This document shows, piece by piece, positions 1 to 11,680 of a stretch of 64,000 bases of DNA. A program made the position numbers and the translations under genes. Numbering within the stretch: position 1 is the stretch's first letter; each line of letters begins with the position of its first letter. The stretch covers positions 90,059,501-90,123,500 of the forward strand of contig CM073886.1 in NCBI GenBank assembly GCA_037176705.1, read 5' to 3'. The notes beneath the pieces were generated by a model that did no database searches, was not told the DNA's origin, and saw only the letters and a list, made by a program, of their open reading frames with translations. Source of the DNA: Molossus alvarezi (lineage: Eukaryota > Chordata > Mammalia > Chiroptera > Molossidae).

Positions 1-1230
1 AAGAAAGCACGACTTCTATATATGTTGTTTACAAGGACCCATCTCACAACAAAAGACTCACATAGGTTGAAAGTAAAGGGATAGAAAAAAATCTTCCAAG
101 CAAACAAAAAGAAAAAAAAGCTGGGAGAGCAATACTCATATCTGATCAAATAGATTTCAAAATAAAGGCCATAACTAGAGACAAAGAAGGTCACTATATA
201 ATATTGAAAAGATCTATCCAATGGGAAGATATAACCTTGGTAAACATATATGCACCCAATATAGAAACACCAAAATATATTTAAAATCATCTGGAGGACT
301 TCAAAGGAAAAATCAAAAGCAATACTTTAACACCCAAGTGACATCACTGGATAGATCCTCTAGACAAAAAATTAGCAAGGAAACAGAGACTCTAAATGAA
401 GCACTAGACCAAATGGATTTAATAGATATCTACAGAGAATTATACCCCAAAACTACAGAATTCACATTCTTCTCAAGTGCACATGGGACATTCTCAAAGA
501 TAGACCACATGTTAGGACACAAACTAAGTCTCTACAAGTTCAAGAAGATTGGAATCATATCAAGCATCTTCTCAGATCACAATGGCATGAAACTAGAAGC
601 CAATTGAACGAGAACATGCAAAGACATTGGAACACATGGAAGCTAAATAGCATGTTATTAAACAATGAATGGGTTACCGAGAAGATCAAGGAAGAGATTA
701 AAAACTTCCTGGAGCCCTGGCCGGTTTGGATCAGTGGTTAGAGCGTTGGCCTGCGGTCCTGAGACCCGGGTTCGGTTCCCACTAAGGGCACGTGCCTCGG
801 TTGTAGTTTGTCCCCGGCCCTGGTGGGTTGTGCGGGTGGCAGCCACTTGATGTGTTCCTTTCACATCGATGTTTCTCTCTCTCTCTCTCTGTTCCTCTCT
901 CTCCCTCCCACTCTACCTGAACAGAGAATGGAAAAATGTCCTCAGGTGAGAAAAAAACAAAAAACAAAAAAACTTCCTGGAAACCAATGAAAATGAACAC
1001 CCAACAACAAAAAAATCTATGGGATGCAGCAAAAGCAGTTCTGAAAGGGACGTTCATAGCACAACAGGCCTACCTCAAGAAACTAGAAAAATTTCTAATA
1101 GATTATCTAACCTCACATCTTAAAGAACTAGAGAGCAAACCAAAAGAAAACCTCAGAGCAAGTAGAAGGAAGGAAATAGTAAAGATCAGAGCAGAAATAA
1201 ATGACATAGAGACCAAAAAAACAATTTAGA
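1..1230 (+). mobile_element. L1 LINE fragment, ORF2 endonuclease region, interrupted by a SINE
   Basis: Reading frames on the + strand give recognisable L1 ORF2 endonuclease-region sequence: a DRSSRQK-ISKET segment, an FFSSAHGTFSKIDH motif and a SDHN motif near the end of the domain (about 221-607). After the SINE the frame at 982-1228 continues the inter-domain part of ORF2 (NLWDAAKAVLKG, ASRRKEIVKIRAEIND). The element enters from outside the window on the left and ends near 1230. It is broken by stops and frameshifts, so it is dead. Its first bases match the ORF2 start region of the second L1 near 53.7 kb, so both belong to related subfamilies. Family certain, exact right end approximate. 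Confidence 0.9.
714..968 (+). mobile_element. Ves-type tRNA-derived SINE (nested in L1)
   Basis: tRNA-like head beginning GCCCTGGCCGG, then A-box and B-box motifs, a pyrimidine (CT)n stretch and an A-rich tail after a GTCCTCAGGTGAG motif. Both flanks carry the TSD AAAACTTCCTGGA (701-713 and 969-981), and removing the SINE restores a continuous L1 ORF2 reading. The insertion is therefore younger than the L1. Confidence 0.95.
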
Positions 1231-4085
1231 AAAAAAGTTAACAAGATTGGCCAGAACTTGATCACATGACTATTGACAAGTAGCATGAGTTACTTTCACT
1301 TAGGAAACCTTATTTAACTAAACTACTAAACATGTGGTTTTCCATCTGGAACTCAAGACCTGACTGCTCCCTCTTCCACTGACTCCACCATGTTAGAATA
1401 ACAGGGTAACACTCATGTGCTTGAATGATCTCAGCAAACAATGAGAGATGATCATTATTTCCAAAGGTCTCTATGTGCACTCCTTAGGGAACACTTAGAA
1501 AGATCTTGCCACACCTTCAGTGGGGCTCCATGTAGACGCTAAAGTTACAAGGCGCATACACTATGAGTAATCAAGACTCTTCATAGAAAAAACTATATAT
1601 TGCATGGAGAATGAAGAGTCAAAGCTAACAGAGAATGAAACAGACACACAGAGAGGGTGTGTGCAATGTTGTTAACGACAGGGTTCTAAAACAAAGAGCC
1701 AAGGACTCTTCTTACTGAGGTTGACTTCTATAAGCAAGACCAGGGGTTTGGAATCCTGGGGAACACATTTGTCCATGAGAGTAGAATGAAAACAGCTGCA
1801 GGCAGGAGGAGGACACCCAACATCCAGCAGACAGTGTGCAGAGACGCTGGCGGCTGATGAAGCGTGGTAAAGACAGAATTGCAGCCCATGGTAGCAAGTG
1901 GGATCCAGCTCAGTGGCACAGCTCTCGCCAGGCAGGTAGGGACACGGGTAATTCAGAACAGTCTTAGGGAAGTCAGAAAGCAGGAGTTATGACATGGGAC
2001 ACTATGCCAGTCACAAGCAAACTTGCCAGGTGCACAGTCTGGGTTGGTGGAAGAGGGATCAAGGAGACATGTGATGGCAGAAGGAAGGCAGGCACCTAAC
2101 AGAAGCACCAGGTTCCAGCAGACTAGCAGCAGATTGCCTCTTCTTGGTAAGGATTTCTTTTCTCCCTTCTCATTGGTCCCAGAATGAAGAGCATGCTGAG
2201 CTGGCAAGTGGCTGGGTGGAGTGGGGAGATGGGAAGGGTGGAGGGAGAGGAGGTAGAGAGGTCAGTGGGCCCCCTGAGGGCAGATGCCAGGTCTCAGTAG
2301 TGGTCTGGGACAAGAAACCTATGTAGGGAACCAAGCTTTGCAGGTACTGGAAGACTCTAGATGGGAGTTTGTACATGAATCTCTTGGAGGTCAAGGCAGT
2401 TCCTCTCATTATCCGACACTGTTTGCTGAATGTGCAAACACTCAGAAGTATGGATCTTTAAAATGATGAAAAAGAGCAAAGCTCCTATAGGGAAGACATT
2501 ATTAATCTTGAAAATCCTCCCATTTTTTGTGGCTGCTTTTCTCCAATAAAACATGACATTGTGGTTTTGTTTATTTCAGAATATTACAGTTTTGATAAAG
2601 TCCCAAATCCTTACATCAAATACATTCTTCCGTGTCAAAAAGGCATGCAAAGAAGTGTTTCCTAATGAAAGATTTATCTTTTATCTGACAGTGATGGCGT
2701 AGCTGGTGCTGATCTCTTTATCCTCTTTCCATTTAAGAAAAAGTTGAACAAAATTACCGTTTTTGGAATAACAGCTCTCTTTCAAAGCTGGACTGCTTTG
2801 TCATTACCTCCACAATCTCCCTTGGAGATCACGGGCTCTTCATTTTCTCCCTGACTCCAATTTGCCTTTTGATATTTTCCTTTGGTCTGTTCAAACAGTA
2901 CCCCAATTGCCCAGCTCATCAGAGCGAGGCCTTAGCTGGAGCGAGAGCCCAGTGACATGGCATGTCACCCCGGCAGGGCACCCAGCGTTCTGTGGCACTG
3001 GGGCCCTTCTGTGCACTGTGGAGGAGCTTTGAACATGATCGAAGCTCTTCTCGTTAACGCTTTGTCTAGCCCTCATTCCCATGATATCTTTTATCTACAT
3101 ATCATCTCAGAGGCTGCAGCTTTACAGTCCTTAAAAAAAAAGGTAGCTATTGAGCCTTTTAAAAAAGGAAAACTTGAGAAAAGGAAAGGCCAGGACTATG
3201 ACACACTGACCTGTGGATCCTCAGACCCCCTGGGTACAGCTCTGAGGGGCTGCTGCACAGGGAGGCCTGGTTGAGGGATGAGGAAGCCTAAAATTCAGCC
3301 CACATAGATCTGCGTGTGCCCAGCATGGGTGCCTTTTCTCACCTCGCACCAGAGCGCCATCTGGGTTGGCAGCAGCTCTCGTTTCTTCATGGGTAGTTTT
3401 TTCTGGATGTTGAGTTGGACCAGTGAGTAGTTGTTAATGATTGTGTTGAATTGTTGCTGTTTTCTTCTGTGGTTATTTTTCCTTTAATTTCATCTGTGTG
3501 GTTTCATCTCTGCTGTTTCCCGTGGTAAGTTCGGCAGCCCCTGGCATAGCCATGGTTCAGAGGAAGCATTGTCCACACAAGAAATCTCACACACCTCCCT
3601 CTGCCTCTCCTCTTACACAATCCCTCAGAGAGAAAGTTCTTTCCATCTGTGCTTGATCAGCGGTGTGGATCCAAGTGCACCAACTCAGCCCTCACTAGAC
3701 GCTGAATGCCTGGTCACACCCCAGCGCTTTGTGCGGAGAAGCTGGGCCGTCCACATGGCTTCCGCCCAGGAAGGGTCTGTTGTAGTCCAAGGTCCACCAT
3801 CCACACACTCACTGAACTGGCTTTTCCTTTTCTTTTAAGCTTTATTGATCTCAGGAAGAACTGAAGGCTTATGGGGAAAAGGTGGGAATCAGCTCAACAT
3901 ACTAATTTATGCATTAGTTACGGGCTTGACGTCGATACCCCAGCAATGAAGAGAAATGAACTGGTGTGATAGAACTGCCACTGTTTGCAATTCCAACACT
4001 AGGAGCCTGTCACACAGGAACTGTGAACTCCCGTAGGACAAGGCAACAAGGAATTTTAGATCAGACAGCACCACCTCCACGAGAC
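1231..4085. other. Unique or unrecognised non-coding sequence
   Basis: No recognisable exon, RNA gene or young repeat was found. The open frames here are short, overlap on both strands and show no known domain. Very diverged ancient repeats may be present but are below what I can identify by eye. Confidence 0.5.
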
Positions 4086-4089
4086 CTAG

Positions 4090-4205
4090 AGCAGGTTCCA
4101 AGACCTCTCTAGGCTTCAGTTTTCTCATCTGTAAAATGGACAGAAACATCAACTCTCAGGGCTGTTGTGATCATCAAATGGGAGAAGTAATGAATGGTTG
4201 AGTTT
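4090..4205 (+). repeat. MIR SINE fragment
   Basis: Contains the MIR core-to-3' signature: a CTTCAGTTTTCTCATCTGT AAAATGG-like segment followed by a GGGCTGTTGTGATCATCAAATGGG segment, which correspond to the conserved part of this ancient mammalian tRNA-derived SINE. 5' portion lost or too diverged to trace. Confidence 0.75.
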
Positions 4206-5690
4206 CAGAGTGGTAACAATGCCTGTTGTAGGCATCCTGTATGGGGAGGGGCACGTGTCCAGCTCCTAGATTTTCTATCACAGAAGTCACCTTTCCTGAT
4301 CAAAGGCCCGTGGGAATAGGCAACTCTGACATCACTAAACACCTCTCCTGTCTTTGCTCCAATAAGACGTAAGAAGCACCTGCTCCACTAATCCAGGGCA
4401 CAGCAAACCCAGGTAGACTGAGATCCTTTAAACTGTCCGTGCGGCTCCTGTCCCGCCTAACTCCTCCCAGAGGCCATTCTCTCTCCCAAACCCTGCTCCC
4501 AGCAAAGGGGTGGCAGTGTGGCTGGGATGGGCTAGGGCAGTGGGACAGGGTCTGTTGTACCCACGTGATCTAAGAACAGGATTTCACCCAGTGCTCTGTC
4601 CTGGGAAGGTGGAAGCTATGGTCAGCGGGCCCAGGAAGTGGCTCAAGTGGGGGCGCCTGCTTGTGTGGAATGGCCCTGCAGCCCCTGGTACAAATGCCTC
4701 CCCACCCCCGGACTGGCACAGTGCCCAGATCACACCATAGAGATACTCTCTGAGTCCTGTGGGCTTTTCTGGGCCGGTCACCTGAGAAGATGCAGAAGCC
4801 TCTGGAGCTGTGCCTCCTCGGGCACACGTCCGCAGACAGCCTTCCTCACGGCGGTCCTCTCCGCTGTCCGGGTGCTGAGCCCAGAAACGCTCTCCCTGGC
4901 TGGTGGGTGCGCTGACCTGATGCTCAGGAAGCTGGTCTCTCTGAGGCCGGGAATTGTTAGAGACAAAGGAGTTCCCGAGGAGAGGGGACCGCTGGCCAGG
5001 ACCGCGGAGGCTCCCCAGCCGGCTTCGCACTGGCCCGTCCTGGGCAGCGTGGCGCGCACCTGCACTGGGCCTGTAGGAGCTCAGTGCCCCCCAGCTGCTC
5101 TCCACACAGCACAACGAACTGCATACTGGGGACCCCCGGGGCAGGCTCACGGAGGAGGGCTCCTCCTCTGATCTGGGGGAGCACGCTCAGCCTGCATCTA
5201 GGAAGCTGGGAGAGCCAGGGAGGTGATGCCCCTGAAGTAGCCCGACCCACTGATGGCTGAGCGGCAGGGAGTCAATACCAGCTCCCACCTGCCTGTGAGG
5301 ATGACCCTGGAGAAGCCCTCCACCAGCGTCCACGGTCTCCCACAAGACTGAGCTCCAGGTGCCTTCAGAGATGACTGGCTCTCACACCCCTCACACGCTT
5401 ACTTCCTTCCCTATCTCTTCCCTGGTCCTGAGTTCTGGGTTCCTAGGGTGACCTCCAGATAAACTTTGTGTATTCAAATCCTTGTCTCAGGATCTACATT
5501 AGGAGGCAATACTTTGAATATTTAATTTTACTCTGAATTTCCCTTCTGCATTGTACGTGATTTTTTGGCTAGTTTGAAGCTGTTTTGCCACAATTCATCC
5601 TTGAATGTCATCCCATTTTGTACTTTGTATGAATGCGAATGCAATTCTGTGATACATGGGACAACAAACAGGAGACTATGGAAATATGGA
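4206..5690. other. Non-coding stretch with a CpG-rich core (about 4800-5080)
   Basis: GC content and CpG frequency rise sharply between about 4800 and 5080. Long open frames occur there on both strands (4638-5171 + and 4584-5150 -), the expected result of few stop codons in GC-rich DNA. Neither resembles a protein family I recognise. The CpG patch could be a remnant CpG island or an unmethylated enhancer or promoter. No TATA box or clear exon-intron structure accompanies it. Confidence 0.4.
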
Positions 5691-5707
5691 GCAAGAAAAC
5701 ACTGACA

Positions 5708-5955
5708 GCCCTGGCCATGTGGCTCAGTTGGTCAGAGTGTCATTCCATGTACCAACCAGGTTGCGGGTTCAATTCCTGGTCAGGGCACATACCTAGGTTG
5801 TGTGTTCAATTTCTACTAGGGGTGCGTATAGATTGATGTTTCTCTTTACCATCAATGTTCTTCTCTCTCTCTCGTCCTTCCTCTTTCTGTAAAAATCAAT
5901 AAAAAAAAAAAAAAAACTTATCCTTGGGTGAGGATTAAATTAAAAAAAAAAAAAA
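5708..5955 (+). mobile_element. Ves-type SINE
   Basis: tRNA-like head (GCCCTGGCCATGTGGCTCAG), B box GGTTCAATTCC, CT-rich body and a long A tail containing AATAAAA. TSD copies (near AAGAAAACACTGACA at 5693-5707 and CAGAAAACACTATCA at 5956-5970) differ slightly, suggesting moderate age. Confidence 0.9.
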
Positions 5956-5970
5956 CAGAAAACACTATCA

Positions 5971-7116
5971 TCTTTAAAATAAGCTTAACCTTGATCATTT
6001 CTACCAAGTTCCACATTGGCTCTTGCTGAAGAGTCAGTGAATGACCACCGAGCACCTGTCTGTGTAGAATGCTCTGCTAGACACTGGATGATACAAAACC
6101 CAAGACACACTTCCTCTCTCTACAGGTTTATACATGAATTGAGGAAACAAAACCTGTGCACCCAAAAATAACTCGGGATGCCACATGAGTTTAAATTTCA
6201 AGGAACAATGGAATAAGTTTAATTTCTGAATAGCCCAGGAAAGAGTTCAGAAAGAATTCATTCCTTTTGCTCACTGCCAATAGCTTTCCATCAGAGGGGT
6301 CCTGGTCATTTCCGCAATGCAAGGAGAAGCATCAGACCAGGGCTGCATTCAGATGACATGCATGATTGCCTATAATGCACTTCTCCCAGAAGCAGTGGAA
6401 AATACCTCACCAGTCTGCAAGGTATTGAACCTCAGAATCTCCACTAGTAAGTTACTTCTTTGCCTGAGGCATCTATTAGTTTATTAGAGATGCCCTATTA
6501 ATACACAAATGTGTTTCTCGGAATTAACCTGATTCTAGGTCTTAGCACCAATAATCCCGGAATTTTTGCATCCTGGAGCTAGAAAGGAACCTTCCAGAAT
6601 TTCCAGCCTAACCGCATCTCCCACAGGTGGTCATTCAGCTTGGCCATCTCCAGCGATCTGCGGCTCATTTTCTGCAGCATCCCTTTTCTTGGCAGGATAT
6701 CCTAAGTGGTTGAAAATCCTTACTCCATCAGCGAAGGTTCTGGCGGAGTCATGGAGAAAGGCACTTTGGGAGCCCTGGTCAGTCCCCTGGACACTGGGAT
6801 GACAACACTTTTACAGGACATGAAGGCCACCTTAACACCCAGGAAGGTGAAGGCAAAGAATGTGTGTCCTCATCCCAGGCAGAGGTCAGCACTGGAGAGG
6901 AATGGTTCTGAGGGTGTGTCACTCAAATCTTCCCAGGAATTTGTTCTACAGTCCTCAATACAGGGGTTCATAAGGTTCTGTGGGGCCAAACCACTTGAAA
7001 ACACGAAGGCCGGACATTCTGAGATCAACTAAAAGAGCCTTAATCACTCAGGGTGTGTGGGGGCAGGGACCTCAGCAGGAACAGATCAAGAAAGACAACA
7101 GCAGAGAATGACAAGA
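5971..7116. other. Unrecognised non-coding sequence
   Basis: No repeat family or exon identified. The two overlapping short frames near 6566-7032 have no recognisable domain. Confidence 0.4.
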
Positions 7117-7130
7117 GTGAATGAACCTTT

Positions 7131-7393
7131 TTTTTTTTAATTGATTTATTTATTTTTGTTATAGATGTTCCTCCTTTTCCCCCCACTGATTCCCCCCTCC
7201 CTCCCCACCGATTCCCCCCTCCCTCCCCACCCTGACCCAGCTTTGTTGTCCATGACCTTTGTTCATGCATACATGCATATAAGTTCTGTGGTTTATCTCT
7301 CCCTCACGACCCCTTGTTCTGGTGATTGTCAGTCTGTACCCCACTTCCACGTCTCTGGAACTACCCCATTCCTCAGGCTGTTATGTTCATTAT
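7131..7393 (-). mobile_element. 5'-truncated L1, 3'UTR only, antisense
   Basis: Read on the minus strand it matches the end of the L1 3'UTR seen at 11.5 and 33.7 kb (an ACTTATATGCAT motif, a GGGAGGGAGGGG purine tract, then GGAACATCTATAA and an A tail, here poly(T)). Near-identical flanks GTGAATGAACCTTTT (7117) and GTGAATGAAACCTTTT (7394) form the TSD. The purine tract contains a 22-bp tandem duplication at about 7190-7233. Confidence 0.85.
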
Positions 7394-7456
7394 GTGAATG
7401 AAACCTTTTGAGAAAGAATGTTGTGCAGAGGGACTGCAATTCCTGAAAAGAAAGTT

Positions 7457-7706
7457 GCCCTGGCCACTTTGGCTCAGCGGTTAGAGCGTCGGCCTGCGGT
7501 CCTGAGAGACCCGGGTTCGGTTCCCGCTAAGGGCGCGTACCTCGGTTGCAGTTTGTCCCCGGCCCTGGTCGGTTGTACGGGTGGCAGCCACTCGATGTGT
7601 CCCTTTCACGTCGATGTTTCTCTCTCTCTCTCTGTTCCCCTCTCTCCCTCCCACTCTACCTGAACAAAAAATGGAAAAATGTCCTGGGTGAGGATAAAAA
7701 AAAAAA
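7457..7706 (+). mobile_element. Ves-type SINE
   Basis: Full structure: tRNA-like head, B box GGTTCGGTTCCC, (CT)n, then GTCCTGGGTGAGGATAAAA and an A tail. Sequence is close to the other copies with the GAGGATAAA tail, so it is young. TSD not clean. Confidence 0.92.
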
Positions 7707-7878
7707 GAGAGAGTGAGTGGGCGCTCAGAGTCAAGCTTTGCACTTACAAGCATTAACTGAGCACCTACTATAAACTTAATATAACCCTTCAGTGCATGCG
7801 CCTTCCCCAAGCCTTTGATTGCGTCCTGGCAGTTCTACTTGAATTAATCCAAAACCCGCAACATCCATTTTTCTTTTT

Positions 7879-8115
7879 ATCCTCGCCCGAGGATATTTTT
7901 CTATTTTTTGTTCAGGTAGAGTGGGAGGGAGAGAGGAAGGGAGAGAGAGAGAGAAACATCGACGTGAAGGGACACATCGAGTGGCTGCCACCCGCACGAC
8001 CAACCAGGGCCGGGGACAAACTGCAACCGAAGTACGTGCACTTAGCGGGAACCGAAACCGGGTCTCTCCGGACCGCAGGCCAACGCTCTAACCGCTGAGC
8101 CAAACTGGCCAGGGC
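7879..8115 (-). mobile_element. Ves-type SINE, antisense
   Basis: Reverse complement of the same SINE: TATCCTCGCCCGAGG tail at the left, (GA)n, and the tRNA-like head ending CTGGCCAGGGC at the right. Flanks CATTTTTCTTTTT and CGTTTTTCTTATT are an imperfect TSD. It lies between two + strand copies, so it is inverted relative to both. Confidence 0.92.
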
Positions 8116-8160
8116 CGTTTTTCTTATTTTAAAACTTAATTTCTCAAATAATACAAAAAA

Positions 8161-8420
8161 GCTCTGGCCGGTTTGGCTCAGCAGTTAGAGCATCGGCCTG
8201 CAGTCCAGAGAGACCCGGGTTCGGTTCCCACTAAGGGTGTGTATGTACCTCCGTTGCAGTTTGTCCCTGGCCCTGGCTGGTCGTGCGGGTGGCAGCCCCT
8301 CGATGGGTCCCTTTCATGTAGATGTTTTTCTCTCTCTCTCTCTTCCTCTCTCTCTCCCACTCTATCTGAATAAACAATGGGAAAATGTCCTCAGGTGAGG
8401 ATAAAATAAATAAATAAATA
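8161..8420 (+). mobile_element. Ves-type SINE
   Basis: Starts GCTCTGGCCGGTTTGGCTC and ends GAGGATAAAATAAATAAATA. A perfect 11-bp TSD AATACAAAAAA is present at 8150-8160 and 8421-8431. The tail has become a short (TAAA)n microsatellite. Confidence 0.95.
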
Positions 8421-8431
8421 AATACAAAAAA

Positions 8432-8872
8432 AGAGCAAATGATAATATTTTCAAAGTCTGTGCTTCCACCACGCAAAATGAATGGTATTGTACCTTTGTT
8501 GGCGGTTTCTTTTTTCTTAAGCCTCAAACCCCACCCCTGTCTTTACTCTCACCCCCAACTTTCACCCCCAGAAAGTCACTGCCATGACTTAAGTGGGTGC
8601 TTTCGGTCTTTTGTTTACAATTTCACAGTTAAAATCCTTTATTTTTCACTCCTGGTTTAAAAGTTTCACATTCTATTTCTATTCTTTTGGAAGTTACTCT
8701 TTATATTTTAAAATACATACTTAAATTTATAATTCTGAAACTAAATACAGTTATTTGATATTTGTATTCTCCCCTCCCCAACCTTAGCTTGCTTTAACTT
8801 CCCTCCAAAACTAACTCAGTCTCAAGCCTTTATTGTTTTTATGAGCAGAATTTTAGTTATATTTTGCTTTTA

Positions 8873-8934
<62 letters not shown>

Positions 8935-9052
8935 ATTTTGCTCTTGGATTCCATACCTTCATTCCAGGCTCATTTGCATTCCTGCTTTCGGACATCCTTT
9001 ATTAGTTCTTCCTATCTGTGGGTGGTAAAAGCTCCAAGTTCTTCTATGGTTA
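8432..9052. other. Unrecognised AT-rich non-coding sequence
   Basis: No coding signal or recognisable transposon other than the AT microsatellite listed separately. Confidence 0.4.
8875..8928. repeat. (AT)n microsatellite
   Basis: About 27 uninterrupted AT dinucleotides ending in an ATAAATAAA boundary. Self-complementary and likely length-polymorphic. Confidence 0.97.
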
Positions 9053-9066
9053 AAAATGTCCTTGTT

Positions 9067-9325
9067 GCCCTGGCTGGTTTAGCTCAGAGGTTGGAGTGTT
9101 GACCTCAGACTGAAGGGTCACAGGTTTGATTCCCGATCAAGGGCACATACCTGGGTTGCAGGTTCAATCCCTGGCCCCTGTAGGGGTAGGGGGTGCGAGA
9201 GGCAACCAATGGATGTGTCTCTCTCACATCATGTTTCTCTCTCCCTCTCTCCCTCCCTCCACTCTCCCTAAAAAAAAAAAAATGAATGGAAAAATGCCCT
9301 CAAGGTAAAGATTAACAACAACAAC
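9067..9325 (+). mobile_element. Ves-type SINE
   Basis: tRNA-like head GCCCTGGCTGGTTTAGCTC, B box GGTTTGATTCCC, pyrimidine tract, and an (AAC)n-containing tail. Flanking TSD AAAATGTCCTTGTT (9053-9066) and AAAATGTCCTTATT (9326-9339), one mismatch. Confidence 0.94.
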
Positions 9326-9339
9326 AAAATGTCCTTATT

Positions 9340-10215
9340 TTGCCCTCATTCCTAAAAATTTCAATTGACTGGTGTTGTAAAGTTTATAAATTACTTTGAA
9401 ATATTTCAGCAGAGATAGCATGACATATATCTATGAGTATATACTTGATTTAATACAATAGTGGTTGGTTAAGTTAGAAGTACCCTAATCAATAATAAGA
9501 ATTCCAAAGTAGTTCATTTGATTTTGAAAGATCCCCTTTAAGACAGTCCACAGAGGCAACCTCTGCAAGCCCTGTAAATTCCTGCCACCTAAACCACACA
9601 GAGATCATGTTGATGAGCATCGTTTTATAGAAATGTTTCCATTGTTGAAATAACTGGTGGTCAAGCTATGGAACTGGTTAGAAATATTGTATAAACACCT
9701 CCTCCACTCCTGCATGAATCAGGTGCAGAACTAGGCCAGCCCAACAGCTGACCTACCTATGGAGCCGGGGGGCCCCTTTTGACCTATGTTCCACCTTTTA
9801 ATAGCAGACTCTGTCATTTGATCCAACAAAAACGTCAGCTGATCCTGCTTCTAGAAATTGTTATATCTGCTTCTAAGGAATATTTTATGCAAGGCATTGG
9901 CAGAAATACCTAAAGCGTGCAGAACTAGAATTTCCTTGACCTTATAAGAACAAGACTATTTGTGCCCGCCTACCAAAATATTTGTGAGTGAGACAGAATT
10001 TGGTATGAGACTTGCATTCACTGTAACATCCTACCCAGTGGCAATATTGTACAGGAGGAAGCTTACTCACCACTAGCCACTGGAGGCCACCAAAACATAT
10101 CACAAGAATAGGGCAGTGATCGAATAGACCTAGCGTAGTTCTTAAGGGCTGGATGTGAAATTCTAGGTTCAGAGTGTTTCAGAGCAGCAGCCCTTGTCTC
10201 CTGGCATCTACTTAT
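9340..10215. other. Unrecognised non-coding sequence
   Basis: No identifiable exon, RNA gene or repeat; no open frame above 60 codons. Confidence 0.4.
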
Positions 10216-10230
10216 CAGAAATCTCCTGAC

Positions 10231-10368
10231 ATAAACAACAAAGCAGGGGATGGGGCGGGAAGGATGGGGAGGAGGGTGTCAATGGAGGAAAAAGAAGAAA
10301 CATGTAACAAAAACAAATTAATAAAAATAATTTTTTAAAAAACTGAATCCCTCCCCCCCTCCAAAAAA
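10231..10368 (+). mobile_element. Very short 5'-truncated L1 3' end
   Basis: A GGGGAGGAGGGTGTCAATGG purine tract and an A-rich end match the L1 3'UTR terminus. Flanking CAGAAATCTCCTGAC (10216) and AAGAAGTCTCCTGTC (10369) look like a diverged TSD. Confidence 0.7.
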
Positions 10369-10820
10369 AGAAGTCTCCTGTCAGCCTGATGGGTATTACC
10401 TTGTAGGTAATTCTGGTGGGTTTTAGGATTTTATATTCTGCTGTTTTATCACAATGGAACCTACTAAAGGATTTTGTTTCCTTTTTAAATCCTTCTTGGC
10501 ATTCTGACTTTTTGTTTCTAGAACACTATGTCTTCATATTTATAAAACAGTCATTGCTTCTTTGAATCTTCAGTTTTTTTTATTATCTCTATTCTTTACT
10601 TGTGGAGTTCCTATTAGATATGTTAGAGTTTGTCATCATACCCCCCATGTCTCCTAATTTCTATCATATTTCTCTCTCTTGATCTCTCTGTGTTATGTAT
10701 GGAAAGCTGTCAGTTCTATCTTTCAAATCAGTAATTCTTTATCTGTGTCCAAACAATTCTAATACCCATCTCATGAGTTTTTTATTGCAATGACTCTCAT
10801 TTTTAAAATTTCTGTGCTTG

Positions 10821-11672
10821 GCATACAAATGGCCAGGAGACATATGAAGAAATGCTCAATGTCACTAATCATCAGAGAGATGCAAATTAAAACAACAATG
10901 AGGTATCACCTCACACCTGTCAGAATGGCCGCCATCAACAAATCTTCAAACAACAAGTGTTGGTGAGGGTGTGGAGAAAAGGGGACTCTAGCACACTGCT
11001 GGTGGGAATGCAGACTGGTGAAGCCTCTATGGAAAACACTATGGTGTTACCTCAAAAAAACTAAATATTGAATTGCCATTTGACCCAGTGATCCCACTTC
11101 TAGGAATATACCCTAAGAAGCCCGAAACACCAATCAGAAAGAATATATGTACCCCCATGTTCATAGCAGCACTATTTACAATAGCTAAGATCTGGAAACA
11201 GCCCAGGTGCCCATCAGTAGATGAATGGATAAAAAAGCAGTGGTACATATACACAATGGAGTACTATGCAGCTGTAAGAAAGATCTCTTACCCTTTGAGA
11301 AAGCGGGGAGGGACCTGGAGAGTTTTATGCTGAGCAAAATAAAGCTAGTCAGAGAAAGACAAGTACTACATGATTTCACTTGTTTATGGAATATCATGAA
11401 CAAAATAACCTGAGGAACAAAACAGATCCAGAGTTATGGAAGTAGGGAACAGACTGACAAACCTCAGAGGGATGGTGAGGGAGGCAGGAAGAGAAAAAAC
11501 AAAGAACTTATATGCATATATGCACAACCAATGGATATAGACATTAGTTTGGGGAAGCAGGAGGGGGTGAGAGCAGAGAGGAGGGTATCAGTGGGGGGAG
11601 AGGGGGCAACATCTGTAATACTTTCAACAATAAAAAATTATACACACACACACACATATGTAAACAAAAAAT
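10821..11672 (+). mobile_element. 5'-truncated L1 (ORF2 C-terminus plus 3'UTR)
   Basis: Encodes the end of ORF2: at 11073-11333 the frame carries [40 protein letters not shown] and MEYYAAV, the conserved C-terminal region beyond reverse transcriptase. It is followed by a 3'UTR with GACTGACAAACCTCAGAGGG, the purine tract, CATCTGTAATACTTTCAACA and AATAAA. A (CA)n stretch lies in the tail. Short matching flanks (AAAATTTC at 10805 and 11673) suggest the TSD. The bases between 10813 and 10820 may also belong to it. Confidence 0.92.
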
Positions 11673-11680
11673 AAAATTTC

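Noticed and set aside
4584..5171. Overlapping 188-codon (-) and 177-codon (+) open frames as a possible gene
   Set aside because: They coincide with GC- and CpG-rich DNA, overlap on opposite strands and show no recognisable domain or splice context.
7418..7663. Recurrent MAQRLERRPAVQRDPGSVPA-type open frames (also near 29933, 37394, 51034, 59158)
   Set aside because: They are translations of the SINE head and occur wherever a SINE lies; not proteins.
8875..8928. AT-rich origin or regulatory palindrome
   Set aside because: A simple (AT)n microsatellite explains it.
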